A stretch of 47,575 nucleotides of DNA from Paenibacillus_AA sp045062745 (GCF_045062745.1 NZ_JBJGED010000047.1:1-47575), one strand, 5' to 3'; positions 38,772 through 47,360 are shown, counted from the stretch's first letter. Made by a program: numbers and translations. The notes: generated by a model from the sequence alone, not told the origin.

Positions 38772-39576
38772 CTTGACCCCCCTTTCTCTTCCAGAAAGAA
38801 GGCTTATCTTTGGTTTTCGGACGCAGCTCTTCATACAACTTCGACACGAGCGACTCTTCCTTAATGTCGCGAACGATCTGGCCATTGAGCGCCAGCGAGA
38901 TTTGCCCGGTCTCCTCGGAGACGACGACACAGACGGCGTCCGATACTTCCGACATGCCGATCGCGGCGCGATGCCGGGTCCCGAGCTCCTTGCTGATAAA
39001 AGGATTTTCCGACAAAGGCAAGTAACAGCCCGCCGCCATAATCTGACCGTTCCGAATAATAACCGCTCCGTCATGCAACGGCGTATTCGGGATGAAAATG
39101 TTAATGAGCAGCTCTGACGTAATCTGGGACCCGATCGGAATCCCGGACTCGACATAGTCGTTCAACCCGGTATGCCGTTCGAACACGACGAGCGCCCCGA
39201 TTTTGCGTTTCGCTAGATGATTCATCGCCTTAAGGATATGGGCAATCCGCCCCGTGACTTCCTGATCCTCGGTTGAGGACGTCGTGCGGCTGAACAGCCT
39301 TCCGCGCCCTAACTGCTCAAGAGCACGGCGCAGCTCCGGCTGGAATATGATAATGATGGCCAATACTCCCAGCGTCAGCATTTGGTCCATGAGCCACTTC
39401 AGCGTATTAAGCTTGAACCAGATGCTGAGCGCCCACGTCAGCACGACCACGAAGATGCCCTGCAGCAGTTGTACGGCCCTTGTCCCGCGAACGAGCAGAA
39501 TTACTTTATAGATGACGTAGCTGACGATCAGGATGTCTACGACATCGTTGATGCCAATCTCTCGAATCCAGTCCAT
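38755..39576 (-). CDS. cdaA: Diadenylate cyclase CdaA
   Basis: 273 residues. Three N-terminal membrane helices (VVDILIVSYVIYKVILLV, LLQGIFVVVLTWALSIWF, MLTLGVLAIIIIFQP) and the DAC domain with the two catalytic motifs LHDGAVII (DGA, 169-171) and GTRHRAAIGMSE (RHR, 201-203). It condenses two ATP to c-di-AMP, an osmolyte and cell-wall homeostasis signal. First gene of the operon with cdaR, glmM and glmS. Upstream, an extended -10 box TGGTATGAT (TATGAT at 39636-39631) is the best promoter candidate. The RBS is weak (GGGGGTTGGCGG). Confidence 0.95.
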   Translation of the reverse strand: MDWIREIGINDVVDILIVSYVIYKVILLVRGTRAVQLLQGIFVVVLTWALSIWFKLNTLKWLMDQMLTLGVLAIIIIFQPELRRALEQLGRGRLFSRTTSSTEDQEVTGRIAHILKAMNHLAKRKIGALVVFERHTGLNDYVESGIPIGSQITSELLINIFIPNTPLHDGAVIIRNGQIMAAGCYLPLSENPFISKELGTRHRAAIGMSEVSDAVCVVVSEETGQISLALNGQIVRDIKEESLVSKLYEELRPKTKDKPSFWKRKGGQDGSNE

Positions 39577-39630
39577 CCGCCAACCCCCGAGCAGCTTTTG
39601 TGTAGATTGTTTTAAGGCCGCCTACACCCC

Positions 39631-39639
39631 ATCATACCA
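39631..39639 (-). promoter_or_regulatory. Possible extended -10 promoter of cdaA
   Basis: TGGTATGAT on the minus strand, about 60 bases before the cdaA start. No convincing -35 at 17 bases; an extended -10 could compensate. Confidence 0.4.
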
Positions 39640-39685
39640 TATTTTCAACAGAAACCCCACAAAGTGACTTCTCAGGCTGGACAAC

Positions 39686-39712
39686 AAAAAACTCCCTTCA
39701 TGCAGAAGGGAG
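39686..39712 (-). terminator. Terminator of the sigW-rsiW operon
   Basis: Stem CTCCCTT (39712-39706) / AAGGGAG (39698-39692) with loop CTGCATG, then TTTTTT on the minus strand (39691-39686). Confidence 0.85.
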
Positions 39713-39740
39713 GTGTCCGACCGATCGTGTTAAGCCATGT

Positions 39741-40346
39741 TTACTTGGCCACCGAGGCAAAAAATTGGTTCGTTTTGTACCAGAGCCACTGTACCGCTTG
39801 ATCCACGGATTTGATATCGCCGGAGATGCGGGCGGTAGAAGCGAGTACATACGAGCCGTCGATGACGACGAGGTTCCCCTCGATGGCGCCGTCTACCTGG
39901 ATCGTTCCATTCTCGACGACGAGATTGCCGCGCACCGTATGGTCTGCGGGTACGTATACTTGGTTGCCCTTGATGACGACCTGTTCCAGATCCGTGCCTC
40001 TCACGATCAGGTCCGTATCCTGGTTCCAGAGCGAGAAGAAGCTGCTCAGCATGACGACGGCGAAAATCGCGGCCGCGGTGGCCGCCGGGTGGCGGCGCAC
40101 CCAGTTCGTCCAGCTCCTCCGGCGATGCGGGGCAGGCAGCGCCCGGAGCACGCGGTCGGTCATGTGCGGCGGAGCCGCTACGGCGCTGAGGGAGCGGAAC
40201 AGATGATCCGCCTTCTCGAGCTGCTGGAATCGTTTATGACAGGCGGCGCAGGTTGACAGGTGAGCCTTCAGCTCCATCGCTTGCGTGCCGGATAATTCTC
40301 CATCCAGATAATCATGGATCAGTGGGACGGCTTGTTTGCAATCCAT
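39741..40346 (-). CDS. rsiW: Anti-sigma-W factor RsiW
   Basis: 201 residues, close in layout to B. subtilis RsiW. The N-terminal anti-sigma zinc motif HLSTCAACHKRF (zinc ligands C-x-x-C and His), a single TM (TAAAIFAVVMLSSFFSLW) and an extracellular domain with beta-repeats GNLVVENGTIQVDGAIEGNLVVIDG and the end LASTARISGDIKSVDQAVQWLWYK. SigW is held inactive until RsiW is cleaved by PrsW/RasP-type proteases after envelope stress. ATG 40346 follows AAGGAG. A consensus ECF promoter lies between sigW and this gene (40420-40445). Confidence 0.9.
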   Translation of the reverse strand: MDCKQAVPLIHDYLDGELSGTQAMELKAHLSTCAACHKRFQQLEKADHLFRSLSAVAAPPHMTDRVLRALPAPHRRRSWTNWVRRHPAATAAAIFAVVMLSSFFSLWNQDTDLIVRGTDLEQVVIKGNQVYVPADHTVRGNLVVENGTIQVDGAIEGNLVVIDGSYVLASTARISGDIKSVDQAVQWLWYKTNQFFASVAK

Positions 40347-40419
40347 CGGAGAGCCACTCCTTTCTGCTTGACGTTCTCGTACGGGTTCCCGGTTCGTTCT
40401 GAGAATTCGTATTGTACTA

Positions 40420-40445
40420 TACGTACGACCCCGAAGATTGTTTCA
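40420..40445 (-). promoter_or_regulatory. Consensus SigW-type promoter between sigW and rsiW
   Basis: TGAAAC (40445-40440), exactly 16 bases, CGTA (40423-40420), which is the consensus for B. subtilis SigW and related ECF factors. It lies about 75 bases before the rsiW start codon, and would make a transcript for rsiW without sigW. Confidence 0.75.
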
Positions 40446-40494
40446 CTCATTAACGCCTCTCGGCCAAGTTTTTTCACTTCCACATTCCGGTACA

Positions 40495-41067
40495 TTAGAG
40501 TACGATTTCCTTTTCCAGCTTCTGACGCAAAAACTCCCGCCCTCTGTGCACCCGCGTCTTCACCGTCGTGACCGGCATCTCTAGCACATCGCTGATCTCC
40601 TGCAGCGACATGTCATGCAGATAGCGCAGGATCACTACCGCCTTGTACTTCTCCGGCAACGAATCGATGGCGTCGCGCACCTGCTGTTGTGTCTCCGACA
40701 GGAGCAGCTCGCCTTCGGGTGTCAGATCGGGGCTCGACAGCATCGAGTACCAGTCCGTGCCCTCGCTGTCCGCCACCTCGGCGTCGAGCGAATAGCTCGG
40801 CTTGCGCTTGCGCAGCCGGTCGATGCACAAGTTCGTACCGATGCGGTAGATCCACGTCGAGAACTTCTGCGTTTCGTCATACCGGTGGAGGTTCGTGTAC
40901 ACGCGCAGGAACGTCTCCTGCACCACATCCTCGGACTCCTGTACGTTATGCAGCATGCGGTAGGCCATATGATAAATTTTATCCTTGTACAAATCGACCA
41001 AATCGATAAAGGCGCGCCGATCGCCGTTCCGGGCGAGCTTGGCCAAGCGCGTTTCCACGTAATTCAC
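40495..41067 (-). CDS. sigW: ECF sigma factor SigW
   Basis: 190 residues from the GTG at 41067. Region 2 FIDLVDLYKDKIYHMAYRMLHNVQESEDVVQETFLRVYTNL with FSTWIYRIGTNLCIDRLRKRKPSYSLDAEVADSEGTD, a segment found also in SigW of Bacillus, and region 4.2 YKAVVILRYLHDMSLQEISDVLEMPVTTVKTRVHRGREFLRQKLE. It would direct transcription of envelope and antimicrobial-peptide defence genes. The RBS GGAGG lies one base from the ATG at 41073 but seven bases from the GTG at 41067, so the GTG is preferred; the ATG is an alternative. A consensus-like ECF promoter is found at 41245-41270. Confidence 0.9.
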   Translation of the reverse strand: MNYVETRLAKLARNGDRRAFIDLVDLYKDKIYHMAYRMLHNVQESEDVVQETFLRVYTNLHRYDETQKFSTWIYRIGTNLCIDRLRKRKPSYSLDAEVADSEGTDWYSMLSSPDLTPEGELLLSETQQQVRDAIDSLPEKYKAVVILRYLHDMSLQEISDVLEMPVTTVKTRVHRGREFLRQKLEKEIVL

Positions 41068-41244
41068 CGACATTCCTCCCACGCCTGAACGCTAGCTGAG
41101 CTGATTTCTTCTTCCCACAGCCCGTGCCCGTTCAGCGCCGTTCCCTCCGTCCAAGCGTCATGTCCTTCCGACACCGCCAAGACGATCTTTCTCTCTATCG
41201 TTCCGTAAGATTCCGTACTCGATGCAGAACCTCTCCATTTACCG

Positions 41245-41270
41245 TACGGACATCCCGGCGAAAAGTTCCG
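41245..41270 (-). promoter_or_regulatory. ECF-type autoregulatory promoter of sigW
   Basis: CGGAAC (41270-41265), 16 bases, CGTA (41248-41245): SigW consensus spacing with two changes in the -35 hexamer (TGAAAC expected). A short direct repeat GAACTTTTCG on the minus strand lies over the -35 region. Confidence 0.6.
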
Positions 41271-41278
41271 AAAAGTTG

Positions 41279-42190
41279 TTATTCCGATCGTTTCGGTTCT
41301 TCCTCCCGCTTAGGCTGCCGTTCCGAGACGAAGATCCCGATCAGGATGAGCCCCATTCCTGCCCATTGCATCCACCCGACCGGCTCCTTCAAAATCAGGA
41401 ATGCCGCCGTAATCGCGACAGGGAGCTCCATAGACGCGAGCATCGCCGCAAGTGTTGCCCCGATACGCGGGATGCCGATATTGAAGGCTACCGCCGGAAG
41501 AGCTTGGCCTAGAAAGCCGAGCAGCAAGCCCCAGAGCACGAGCGATCCCGTATTCGACTGGAACACAGCCGCCGGCGGATAAATGATGTAGATGACAGGC
41601 AACGCCGCCGTCAGCATAATGACGGACTTCAGAATAGGGTGCGCCGTCGTCCGGACCCTTCCCGTGAAGAACAAAAACACGCTGTAGGTAAACCCGGACA
41701 GCAAGCCGAACGCCACTCCCACTCCATCGAGCTCGCTCATCGAAGTGCCGGATACGTCTACCGCGAGCAGCGTCCCGATCATGACGAGAATGACCGCCCC
41801 GACCTGGTACTTCGTCGGCCATTTCCGATCGAATCCGCATTCCAGCACGATCGTCATCCAAGTGAACTGGAACAGCAAGACGATCGCCAGCGACGCGTCC
41901 AAACGAGACAAGCTGTTGTTTAAGAAAAAGGTAGTCAGCGCCAGCCCGAAAATGCCGATCGCCGACAACCGGATCCAAGGCGTCCGAAACGGATTGGACC
42001 AGGCGCGAGGATTCACGAGCAAGAGAACCCAGAGCAGCACCGTCCCCATCGTCACTTGGCTCGCGCTGACTTGCACGTCGTTCCAGCCGCGTTCATACGC
42101 CATCTTCACGAGGGGAGACAACAGCCCGTAGCTGGCCGATCCGATCAGCACCAGGATGATGGCCACCCAGCGCCAAGCGGTAGGTTTCAT
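41279..42190 (-). CDS. EamA/DMT family permease
   Basis: 303 residues with ten hydrophobic helices in two EamA repeats. The second repeat is recognisable from FGLLSGFTYSVFLFFTGRV and the final GAT-LAAMLASMELPVAITAAFLILKEPVGWMQWAGMGLILIGI, the typical end of DMT exporters. It would export amino acids, purines or drugs; the substrate is unknown. ATG 42190 follows GGAGG at seven bases; an earlier in-frame start lacks an RBS. It lies upstream of sigW in the same direction; the sigW promoter sits at its 3' end. Confidence 0.85.
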   Translation of the reverse strand: MKPTAWRWVAIILVLIGSASYGLLSPLVKMAYERGWNDVQVSASQVTMGTVLLWVLLLVNPRAWSNPFRTPWIRLSAIGIFGLALTTFFLNNSLSRLDASLAIVLLFQFTWMTIVLECGFDRKWPTKYQVGAVILVMIGTLLAVDVSGTSMSELDGVGVAFGLLSGFTYSVFLFFTGRVRTTAHPILKSVIMLTAALPVIYIIYPPAAVFQSNTGSLVLWGLLLGFLGQALPAVAFNIGIPRIGATLAAMLASMELPVAITAAFLILKEPVGWMQWAGMGLILIGIFVSERQPKREEEPKRSE

Positions 42191-42243
42191 GCAGGGTCCT
42201 CCAATTCTTTCCTTCATTGGCTCTACTTTACCCAATTTCATGC

Positions 42244-42285
42244 AAAAAGTCGAGCCTCCCCCTCAAGAGAGGAGTGGCCCGACTT
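42244..42285 (-). terminator. Terminator of ppc
   Basis: Minus-strand hairpin with arms AAGTCGGGCC (42285-42276) and GGCTCGACTT (42257-42248), one mismatch, followed by TTTTT. Confidence 0.75.
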
Positions 42286-42303
42286 CGAAGCGTCAAACGA
42301 GGA

Positions 42304-45093
42304 TCAGCCGGTGTTCCGCAGGCCGGCCGCGATGCCATTGATCGTAAGCAGCACTTCCCGCAGCAGCTCTGCATACTCGTCCGTCTGCTCCGTCTGGGAG
42401 CGTAGCTCGGTGAGCAGTTGCACCTGCAAGTAGCTGAGCGGATCGACGTACGGGTTCCGCAAGCGGATCGATTCCTGGATGACCGGCACGTTGTCCAGAA
42501 TCTCCTCTTGACCGGTAATTTCTAGAATCAAATCGGAGGTGAGCTTGTACTCGGTCTCGATGAGGCCAAAGATGCGTTCGCCGATGCTCGGATTGGTGAT
42601 CATGCCCGAGTATTCCTTCGCGATCGGCAGGTCCGCCTTGCCGAGCGCCATCTGGAGGTTGTCGATCATCGTGCTGAAGAACGACCATTCCTTGTACATC
42701 TTCTGCAGCGTGCGCAGGTTGTCCGGGTCGCCCTGCGAGAACGTCTGCAAGCCTGAGCCCGCCGCGTACCACGCCGGCAGCAAGTACCGGCTCTGCGTCC
42801 ACGCGAACACCCATGGAATGGCGCGCAGGTCCTCAAACCGATCGCTGTTCTTCCGCTTGGACGGTCTGGAGCCGATGTTCAGCTCCCCGATCTCCGGCAG
42901 CGGCGTCGATTCTTTGAAGAAGGCCATGAAATCCGGATCGCGGAAAATCAAATCCTGGTACTTCGTCTGCGCGTTCTCGGAGATGTCCTTCATGATCTCT
43001 TCCCAGGCTCTCTCCTGCGCGTCCGCCTCTACCCCATTCCGAGCCAGCTTGGCCGCGGATATAAGAGCCGAAACCGCCTGCTCCAGACTGCGATACGCAA
43101 TGCCTTTGAGCGAGTAGCGCGACGACAGTACTTCGCCTTGCTCGGTAATCTTGATGCCTCCGCCTAACGTCTCAGGCGGCTGAGCCATGATACTGCGGTT
43201 GAGCGGCATACCTCCGCGGCCTAGAGCGCCTCCGCGGCCGTGGAAGAACTTCAGCTTCACTTGATTGCGTTTCGCGACCTGCGTGATTTGCTTCAGGGCG
43301 ACGCGCAGCTCCCAGTTGGCGGTCAACACCCCGCCGTCCTTGTTGCTGTCGGAGTAGCCCAGCATGATCTCCTGAAGGCCGCCAAAGCTGTCCAGGCTCG
43401 CCTTGTACGCCGGAATGTCGAACAAGGTCTGCATGATGCCCGGAGCCGCATGCAAGTCGTCGATCGTCTCGAAGAGCGGCGCCGGCTGCAGCGTGCAGGT
43501 GACACTGCCGTCCGCTTCCCTGCGGTACAAGCCCACTTCCTTGCCCAGCACCATGACCTCCAGCAGGTCGCTGGCGCCTTGCGTCATGCTGATCAAGTAG
43601 GTTTGGATGCAGCGGGCACCGAACTCCTGCTGAGCCGCCTTGATCGTCTTGTAGACGTTGATGCATTCCATGGTCCCCTCTGTGTACTCCATGTAAGGCG
43701 ACACGAGCGGGCGAGGATCGTTCAGCAAGCCGCTCAGCAGCTTGATCTTCTCCTCCTCCGAGAGGGAGGCATAGTTGTCTACGATTTGCATTTTGGCCAG
43801 AATCTCCGCCATCGCCGACTCATGCTCTTTGCTATGCTGGCGTACGTCCAGTGTGGCGAGATGGAAGCCGAACAGCTCCACCTGCCGGATGATCTTTTGC
43901 ACATAATGGTCAGCGGCATAATCGGCGTAGTGACTCCGCAAACTAGCCTCGATGACCTTCAAGTCCGCCGTGAATTCCTCCGGCGAATGATATTTCACGA
44001 CCGCTTGGGTCCGAGATTGCGTATTCTCGAGCTTCTCCAGCATGTACGACAGCTTGATTCGGTACGGTTCCTTCTCATTGCGCCATACGTCCTCGGTCTT
44101 CAGCTGGATCTGCTGCTTGTCCAACTCGATGGAAGCCAGCAAGGCCGGCGTTACGTCCACGATGGACGTGCTAAAGCTGAGGTTCTCCATGAGCCCCTTA
44201 AGGGCCTCCTGGTATTTCTGCAGTGTCAGTCCCCGCTGCATCACGAGCGTCTCCCACGTGATCTCCGCCTTCACGGACGGATTGCCGTCGCGGTCACCGC
44301 CGATCCAAGAGCCGAAGCGCAGGAAGGAAGGGACGTTCCAGTTCTCGCCTGGGTAGTACTTCTTCAGACACCGCTCCACTTCGCGATACAGATCCGGCAA
44401 CACCTCGAAGAGCGTCTCGTCAAAGTAGTACATGCCGTTGCGCACTTCGTCCAGGACGGTCGGCTTGCGGTCGCGCAGCTCGTCGGTCTGCCACAGCGTG
44501 AGCACTTCGTTCACGAGCTTCTCCCGCAGCTGCTCCCGCTCTCGGTATGTGAGGCCCGGGTTCTCCAGCTGCATGACTTCTTTGGAAATGCGCTGATGAA
44601 TGTCGAGCACCGCGCGGCGGCTCGCTTCCGTCGGGTGTGCGGTCATGACCAGCTCGAGCGAGATCGTGTTCAGGATCTCCTGGACATCCCGAGGTGGCAC
44701 ATTGGAGGCGCGCAGCTCGTTGATCACGCCTTCGATGGAACCCGGCTGGATTTGCTCCATAGCCGACCGTTCGTAGTCGCGCTTGCGTCGAATACGGTGG
44801 TTCTGCTCGGCGATGTTCACCAATTGAAAATAAATGGCGAATGCCCGGATCACCTGGTGGCGGTTCTCCTTGCTCAGCGAACGAATGACGTTCTTGAAGT
44901 CCTGGAAGAGCGCCGGATCGGACGATTCCCGCATCTTCTTGCTCATCTCTCGAATTTGCTCGACGATCGTGAGCAGCTCCTGCCCGCCCTGATGGACGAG
45001 GACCTCGCCCAGAATGTTCCCTAGAAACCGCACGTCGCGGCGCAGCAAATGATTGGAGCTTACCCGATGTGTGTCATTCTTTACTTCAGACAT
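42304..45093 (-). CDS. ppc: Phosphoenolpyruvate carboxylase
   Basis: 929 residues. Carboxylates PEP with bicarbonate to oxaloacetate, the anaplerotic supply of oxaloacetate and aspartate. Signature 1 is LVMTAHPTEASRRAVLD with the catalytic His; SWIGGDRDGNP is the bicarbonate/PEP site; signature 2 is IMLGYSDSNKDGG; the mobile loop FHGRGGALGRGG and RAIPWVFAWTQSR follow. It ends in the conserved terminal NTG. Length is usual for bacterial PEPC (about 880-930). A strong terminator follows. The start ATG follows GAGGTGAGAG. It is the only gene of its unit. Confidence 0.95.
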   Translation of the reverse strand: MSEVKNDTHRVSSNHLLRRDVRFLGNILGEVLVHQGGQELLTIVEQIREMSKKMRESSDPALFQDFKNVIRSLSKENRHQVIRAFAIYFQLVNIAEQNHRIRRKRDYERSAMEQIQPGSIEGVINELRASNVPPRDVQEILNTISLELVMTAHPTEASRRAVLDIHQRISKEVMQLENPGLTYREREQLREKLVNEVLTLWQTDELRDRKPTVLDEVRNGMYYFDETLFEVLPDLYREVERCLKKYYPGENWNVPSFLRFGSWIGGDRDGNPSVKAEITWETLVMQRGLTLQKYQEALKGLMENLSFSTSIVDVTPALLASIELDKQQIQLKTEDVWRNEKEPYRIKLSYMLEKLENTQSRTQAVVKYHSPEEFTADLKVIEASLRSHYADYAADHYVQKIIRQVELFGFHLATLDVRQHSKEHESAMAEILAKMQIVDNYASLSEEEKIKLLSGLLNDPRPLVSPYMEYTEGTMECINVYKTIKAAQQEFGARCIQTYLISMTQGASDLLEVMVLGKEVGLYRREADGSVTCTLQPAPLFETIDDLHAAPGIMQTLFDIPAYKASLDSFGGLQEIMLGYSDSNKDGGVLTANWELRVALKQITQVAKRNQVKLKFFHGRGGALGRGGMPLNRSIMAQPPETLGGGIKITEQGEVLSSRYSLKGIAYRSLEQAVSALISAAKLARNGVEADAQERAWEEIMKDISENAQTKYQDLIFRDPDFMAFFKESTPLPEIGELNIGSRPSKRKNSDRFEDLRAIPWVFAWTQSRYLLPAWYAAGSGLQTFSQGDPDNLRTLQKMYKEWSFFSTMIDNLQMALGKADLPIAKEYSGMITNPSIGERIFGLIETEYKLTSDLILEITGQEEILDNVPVIQESIRLRNPYVDPLSYLQVQLLTELRSQTEQTDEYAELLREVLLTINGIAAGLRNTG

Positions 45094-45202
45094 GGTTCTC
45101 TCTCACCTCATTCTCTATATCCTTCAATAATTCGACAACCTTCGCGACATTCCTGCTTTAACGCACTAAACATAATTCTGGAATATTACTAATTATATAC
45201 AC

Positions 45203-45224
45203 AAAAAAAGACCTTGCGGTCTCT
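45203..45224 (-). terminator. Terminator of the first tRNA array
   Basis: Minus-strand hairpin AGACC (45222-45218) / GGTCT (45213-45209) with loop GCAA, followed by a T run (45209-45203). Confidence 0.75.
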
Positions 45225-45241
45225 GTGCTTGACTTCTAGGA

Positions 45242-45312
45242 AGCGGGTGATGGGAATCGAACCCACGCTACCAGCTTGGAAGGCTGGAGTTCTACCATTG
45301 AACTACACCCGC
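45242..45312 (-). tRNA. tRNA-Gly(TCC)
   Basis: Cloverleaf read on the minus strand: acceptor GCGGGTG/CACCCGC, anticodon loop CTTCCAA with TCC, T loop TTCGATT. 71 bases; CCA is not encoded, the bases after the discriminator read TCC. First of four minus-strand tRNA genes (last in transcription order). Confidence 0.9.
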
Positions 45313-45330
45313 ATCATGCGAGAATAATAA

Positions 45331-45407
45331 TGGTCGGGACGACACGATTCGAACATGCGACCCCCTGGTCCCAAACCAGGTGCTCTACCAAGCTGAGCTA
45401 CGTCCCG
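45331..45407 (-). tRNA. tRNA-Pro(TGG)
   Basis: Acceptor CGGGAC/GTCCCG, anticodon loop TTTGGGA with TGG. CCA encoded (45331-45333). Confidence 0.9.
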
Positions 45408-45436
45408 ACAGTACAATATGAAGTTAAAAAGAAAAA

Positions 45437-45513
45437 TGGCGTGCCTTGAGAGATTCGAACTCCCGACCTTTTGATTCGTAGTCAAACGCTCTATCCGGCT
45501 GAGCTAAAGGCAC
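45437..45513 (-). tRNA. tRNA-Arg(ACG)
   Basis: Acceptor GTGCCTT, anticodon loop CTACGAA with ACG (A34 to inosine). CCA encoded (45437-45439). Confidence 0.9.
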
Positions 45514-45519
45514 ATATTC

Positions 45520-45594
45520 TGGAGCGGACGACGAGATTCGAACTCGCGACCCTCGCCTTGGCAAGGCGATGCTCTACCACTGAGCCACGTCCGC
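45520..45594 (-). tRNA. tRNA-Gly(GCC)
   Basis: Acceptor GCGGACG, anticodon loop TTGCCAA with GCC. CCA encoded (45520-45522). First gene of the array to be transcribed. Confidence 0.9.
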
Positions 45595-45667
45595 ATATGA
45601 TGTTGAGGGCTTGCCCTTCGTGTCATCCGCTCGTTTCTTTCGCGTTCCGTTTGCGGCGACAAGAAAT

Positions 45668-45696
45668 AATATATCAAAGCTCAGAACAAAAAGCAA
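45668..45696 (-). promoter_or_regulatory. Promoter of the first tRNA array
   Basis: TTGCTT (45696-45691), 17 bases, TATATT (45673-45668) on the minus strand, about 75 bases before tRNA-Gly(GCC). Confidence 0.6.
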
Positions 45697-45865
45697 GTGT
45701 TTTTAATGAAAAAGTTTATGGTTTCTTCTTCCTGCATGCCAAAGGGCTTCAAACTCTATTTTACCCATTCCTACAACATAAATCCCTGTCGCGCATCATA
45801 CACCAATTGTAGCGTGCTATGCAGGGTTAATACGCCAGTTTATTACGAACAGTGGGGAGTGGGTT

Positions 45866-47059
45866 ATGAACCGTTCAGAACCGCCTAGAGGCCTTCCTAT
45901 GGACATTCCACAGCCGATCCGAAGCGACGGTGCGGGAAACGTCGATCTGGGGCCTCGCGATATCATGAGGGATCGGGAAAACCCGGATATGCTCGTCCCG
46001 CCTGTGACGGATGCCGGGTTAATCCCGAATCTGCGTTATTCGTTCTCGGATACGCACATGCAGTTAAACCACGGCGGCTGGTCCAGGGAAATTACGGTGC
46101 GCGAGCTCCCGATCGCAACTACGATGGCGGGAGTCAATATGAGCTTGACCCCGGGTGGCGTCCGTGAGCTCCACTGGCACCAGCAGGCGGAATGGTCGTA
46201 TATGCTGCTGGGACGCGCCCGAATCACGGCTGTGGACCAGAACGGGCGCAATTTCATCGCCGATGTCGGTCCCGGTGACTTATGGTACTTCCCTCCGGGC
46301 ATCCCACATTCGATTCAAGGGCTGGAGGGAGGGTGCGAGTTCCTGCTCGTCTTCGACGACGGCAGCTTCTCCGATTTGAATACGTTATCCATCTCCGATT
46401 GGTTCGCCCATACGCCTAAGGAGGTGCTGTCGGCGAATTTCGGCGTACCTGAATCCGCCTTTGACCGGATCCCTACGGATCAGGTGTACATCTACCAGGA
46501 TCGTGTACCCGGCCCGATCGAGAGCCAGGCTATCGCTTCCCCATACGGCACGATACCGCTAAGCTTCAAACATGAGCTGCTCGCCCAACCCCCCATACGA
46601 ACACCTGGGGGCAGCGTGCGCATCGTCGATTCGAGGAACTTCCCGATCTCCCGGACGATCGCGGCCGCGCTTGTGGAGATCGAACCCGGCGGCATGCGGG
46701 AGCTGCATTGGCACCCCAATAACGACGAATGGCAATACTACCTGACCGGACAAGGGCGGATGACCGTGTTCGCCGGCAATGGGGCCGCCCGCACCTTCAA
46801 TTACCGGGCCGGCGATGTGGGATACGTGCCATTTGCTTTTGGTCATTACATCCAGAACACGGGGACCGAGCCTTTATGGTTCTTGGAGATGTTCAAGAGC
46901 GACCGGTTCGAAGACGTGTCCCTCAATCAGTGGATGGCCCTGACGCCTACGCACCTCGTCCAGACGAACCTGAACGTCGGCCCTGAGCTGACCAACGCTT
47001 TACGCAAAGAAAAATGGCCGGTCGTGCGCTATCCCGGCTATGGGTATGTCCCTAAATAA
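45866..47059 (+). CDS. oxdC: Oxalate decarboxylase-like bicupin with an altered lid motif
   Basis: 397 residues, bicupin. Cupin 1 Mn ligands His103, His105, Glu109 (VRELHWHQQAEW) and His148 (PPGIPHSIQG); cupin 2 His281, His283, Glu288 (MRELHWHPNNDEW) and His327. Glu341 in FLEMFKSD corresponds to the second-site Glu. The lid loop, which reads SENST in B. subtilis OxdC with proton-donor Glu162, here reads SDLNT (residues 169-173). In OxdC, changing this loop turns the enzyme towards oxalate oxidase, so decarboxylase activity is not assured. ATG follows GGGGAGTGGG. The gene stands between two tRNA arrays of opposite direction. Confidence 0.85.
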   Translation: MNRSEPPRGLPMDIPQPIRSDGAGNVDLGPRDIMRDRENPDMLVPPVTDAGLIPNLRYSFSDTHMQLNHGGWSREITVRELPIATTMAGVNMSLTPGGVRELHWHQQAEWSYMLLGRARITAVDQNGRNFIADVGPGDLWYFPPGIPHSIQGLEGGCEFLLVFDDGSFSDLNTLSISDWFAHTPKEVLSANFGVPESAFDRIPTDQVYIYQDRVPGPIESQAIASPYGTIPLSFKHELLAQPPIRTPGGSVRIVDSRNFPISRTIAAALVEIEPGGMRELHWHPNNDEWQYYLTGQGRMTVFAGNGAARTFNYRAGDVGYVPFAFGHYIQNTGTEPLWFLEMFKSDRFEDVSLNQWMALTPTHLVQTNLNVGPELTNALRKEKWPVVRYPGYGYVPK

Positions 47060-47080
47060 GCACGGTTTCCGATTGTAACG

Positions 47081-47110
47081 TAAAAAAAGACCCCTGCAAG
47101 GGGTCTTTGC
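47081..47110. terminator. Bidirectional terminator between oxdC and the second tRNA array
   Basis: Stem AAAGACCCC (47086-47094) / GGGGTCTTT (47100-47108), loop TGCAA, with a T run on the minus strand (plus A run 47082-47088). Confidence 0.85.
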
Positions 47111-47115
47111 GTTAG

Positions 47116-47195
47116 TGCGCGTAGAGGGACTTGAACCCCCACGGTCGCCCGCTAGATCCTAAGTCTAGTGCGTCTGCCAATTCCGCCATACGCGC
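47116..47195 (-). tRNA. tRNA-Leu(TAG)
   Basis: Acceptor GCGCGTA/TACGCGC, anticodon loop CTTAGGA with TAG, class II variable arm CGGGCGACCG. CCA not encoded. Confidence 0.88.
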
Positions 47196-47206
47196 GAGAT
47201 AAAACA

Positions 47207-47282
47207 TGGTGAGCCATGTAGGACTCGAACCTACGACACCCTGATTAAAAGTCAGGTGCTCTACCGACTGAGCTAATGGCTC
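47207..47282 (-). tRNA. tRNA-Lys(TTT)
   Basis: Acceptor GAGCCAT/ATGGCTC, anticodon loop CTTTTAA with TTT. CCA encoded (47207-47209). It is the partner expected for the asd T-box (specifier AAA). Confidence 0.9.
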
Positions 47283-47360
47283 GCAAGATAAGACACGGGG
47301 TCCCCGAAAAGTAATCGGAATTAACATCGAAGCGATACGTCACTTTTTGGGGTATAGAAA

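Noticed and set aside
43240..45024. 594-residue open frame on the plus strand opposite ppc
   Set aside because: A shadow frame in GC-rich codons; ppc on the minus strand carries all catalytic motifs, and the plus frame is rich in Arg/Leu/His without family likeness.
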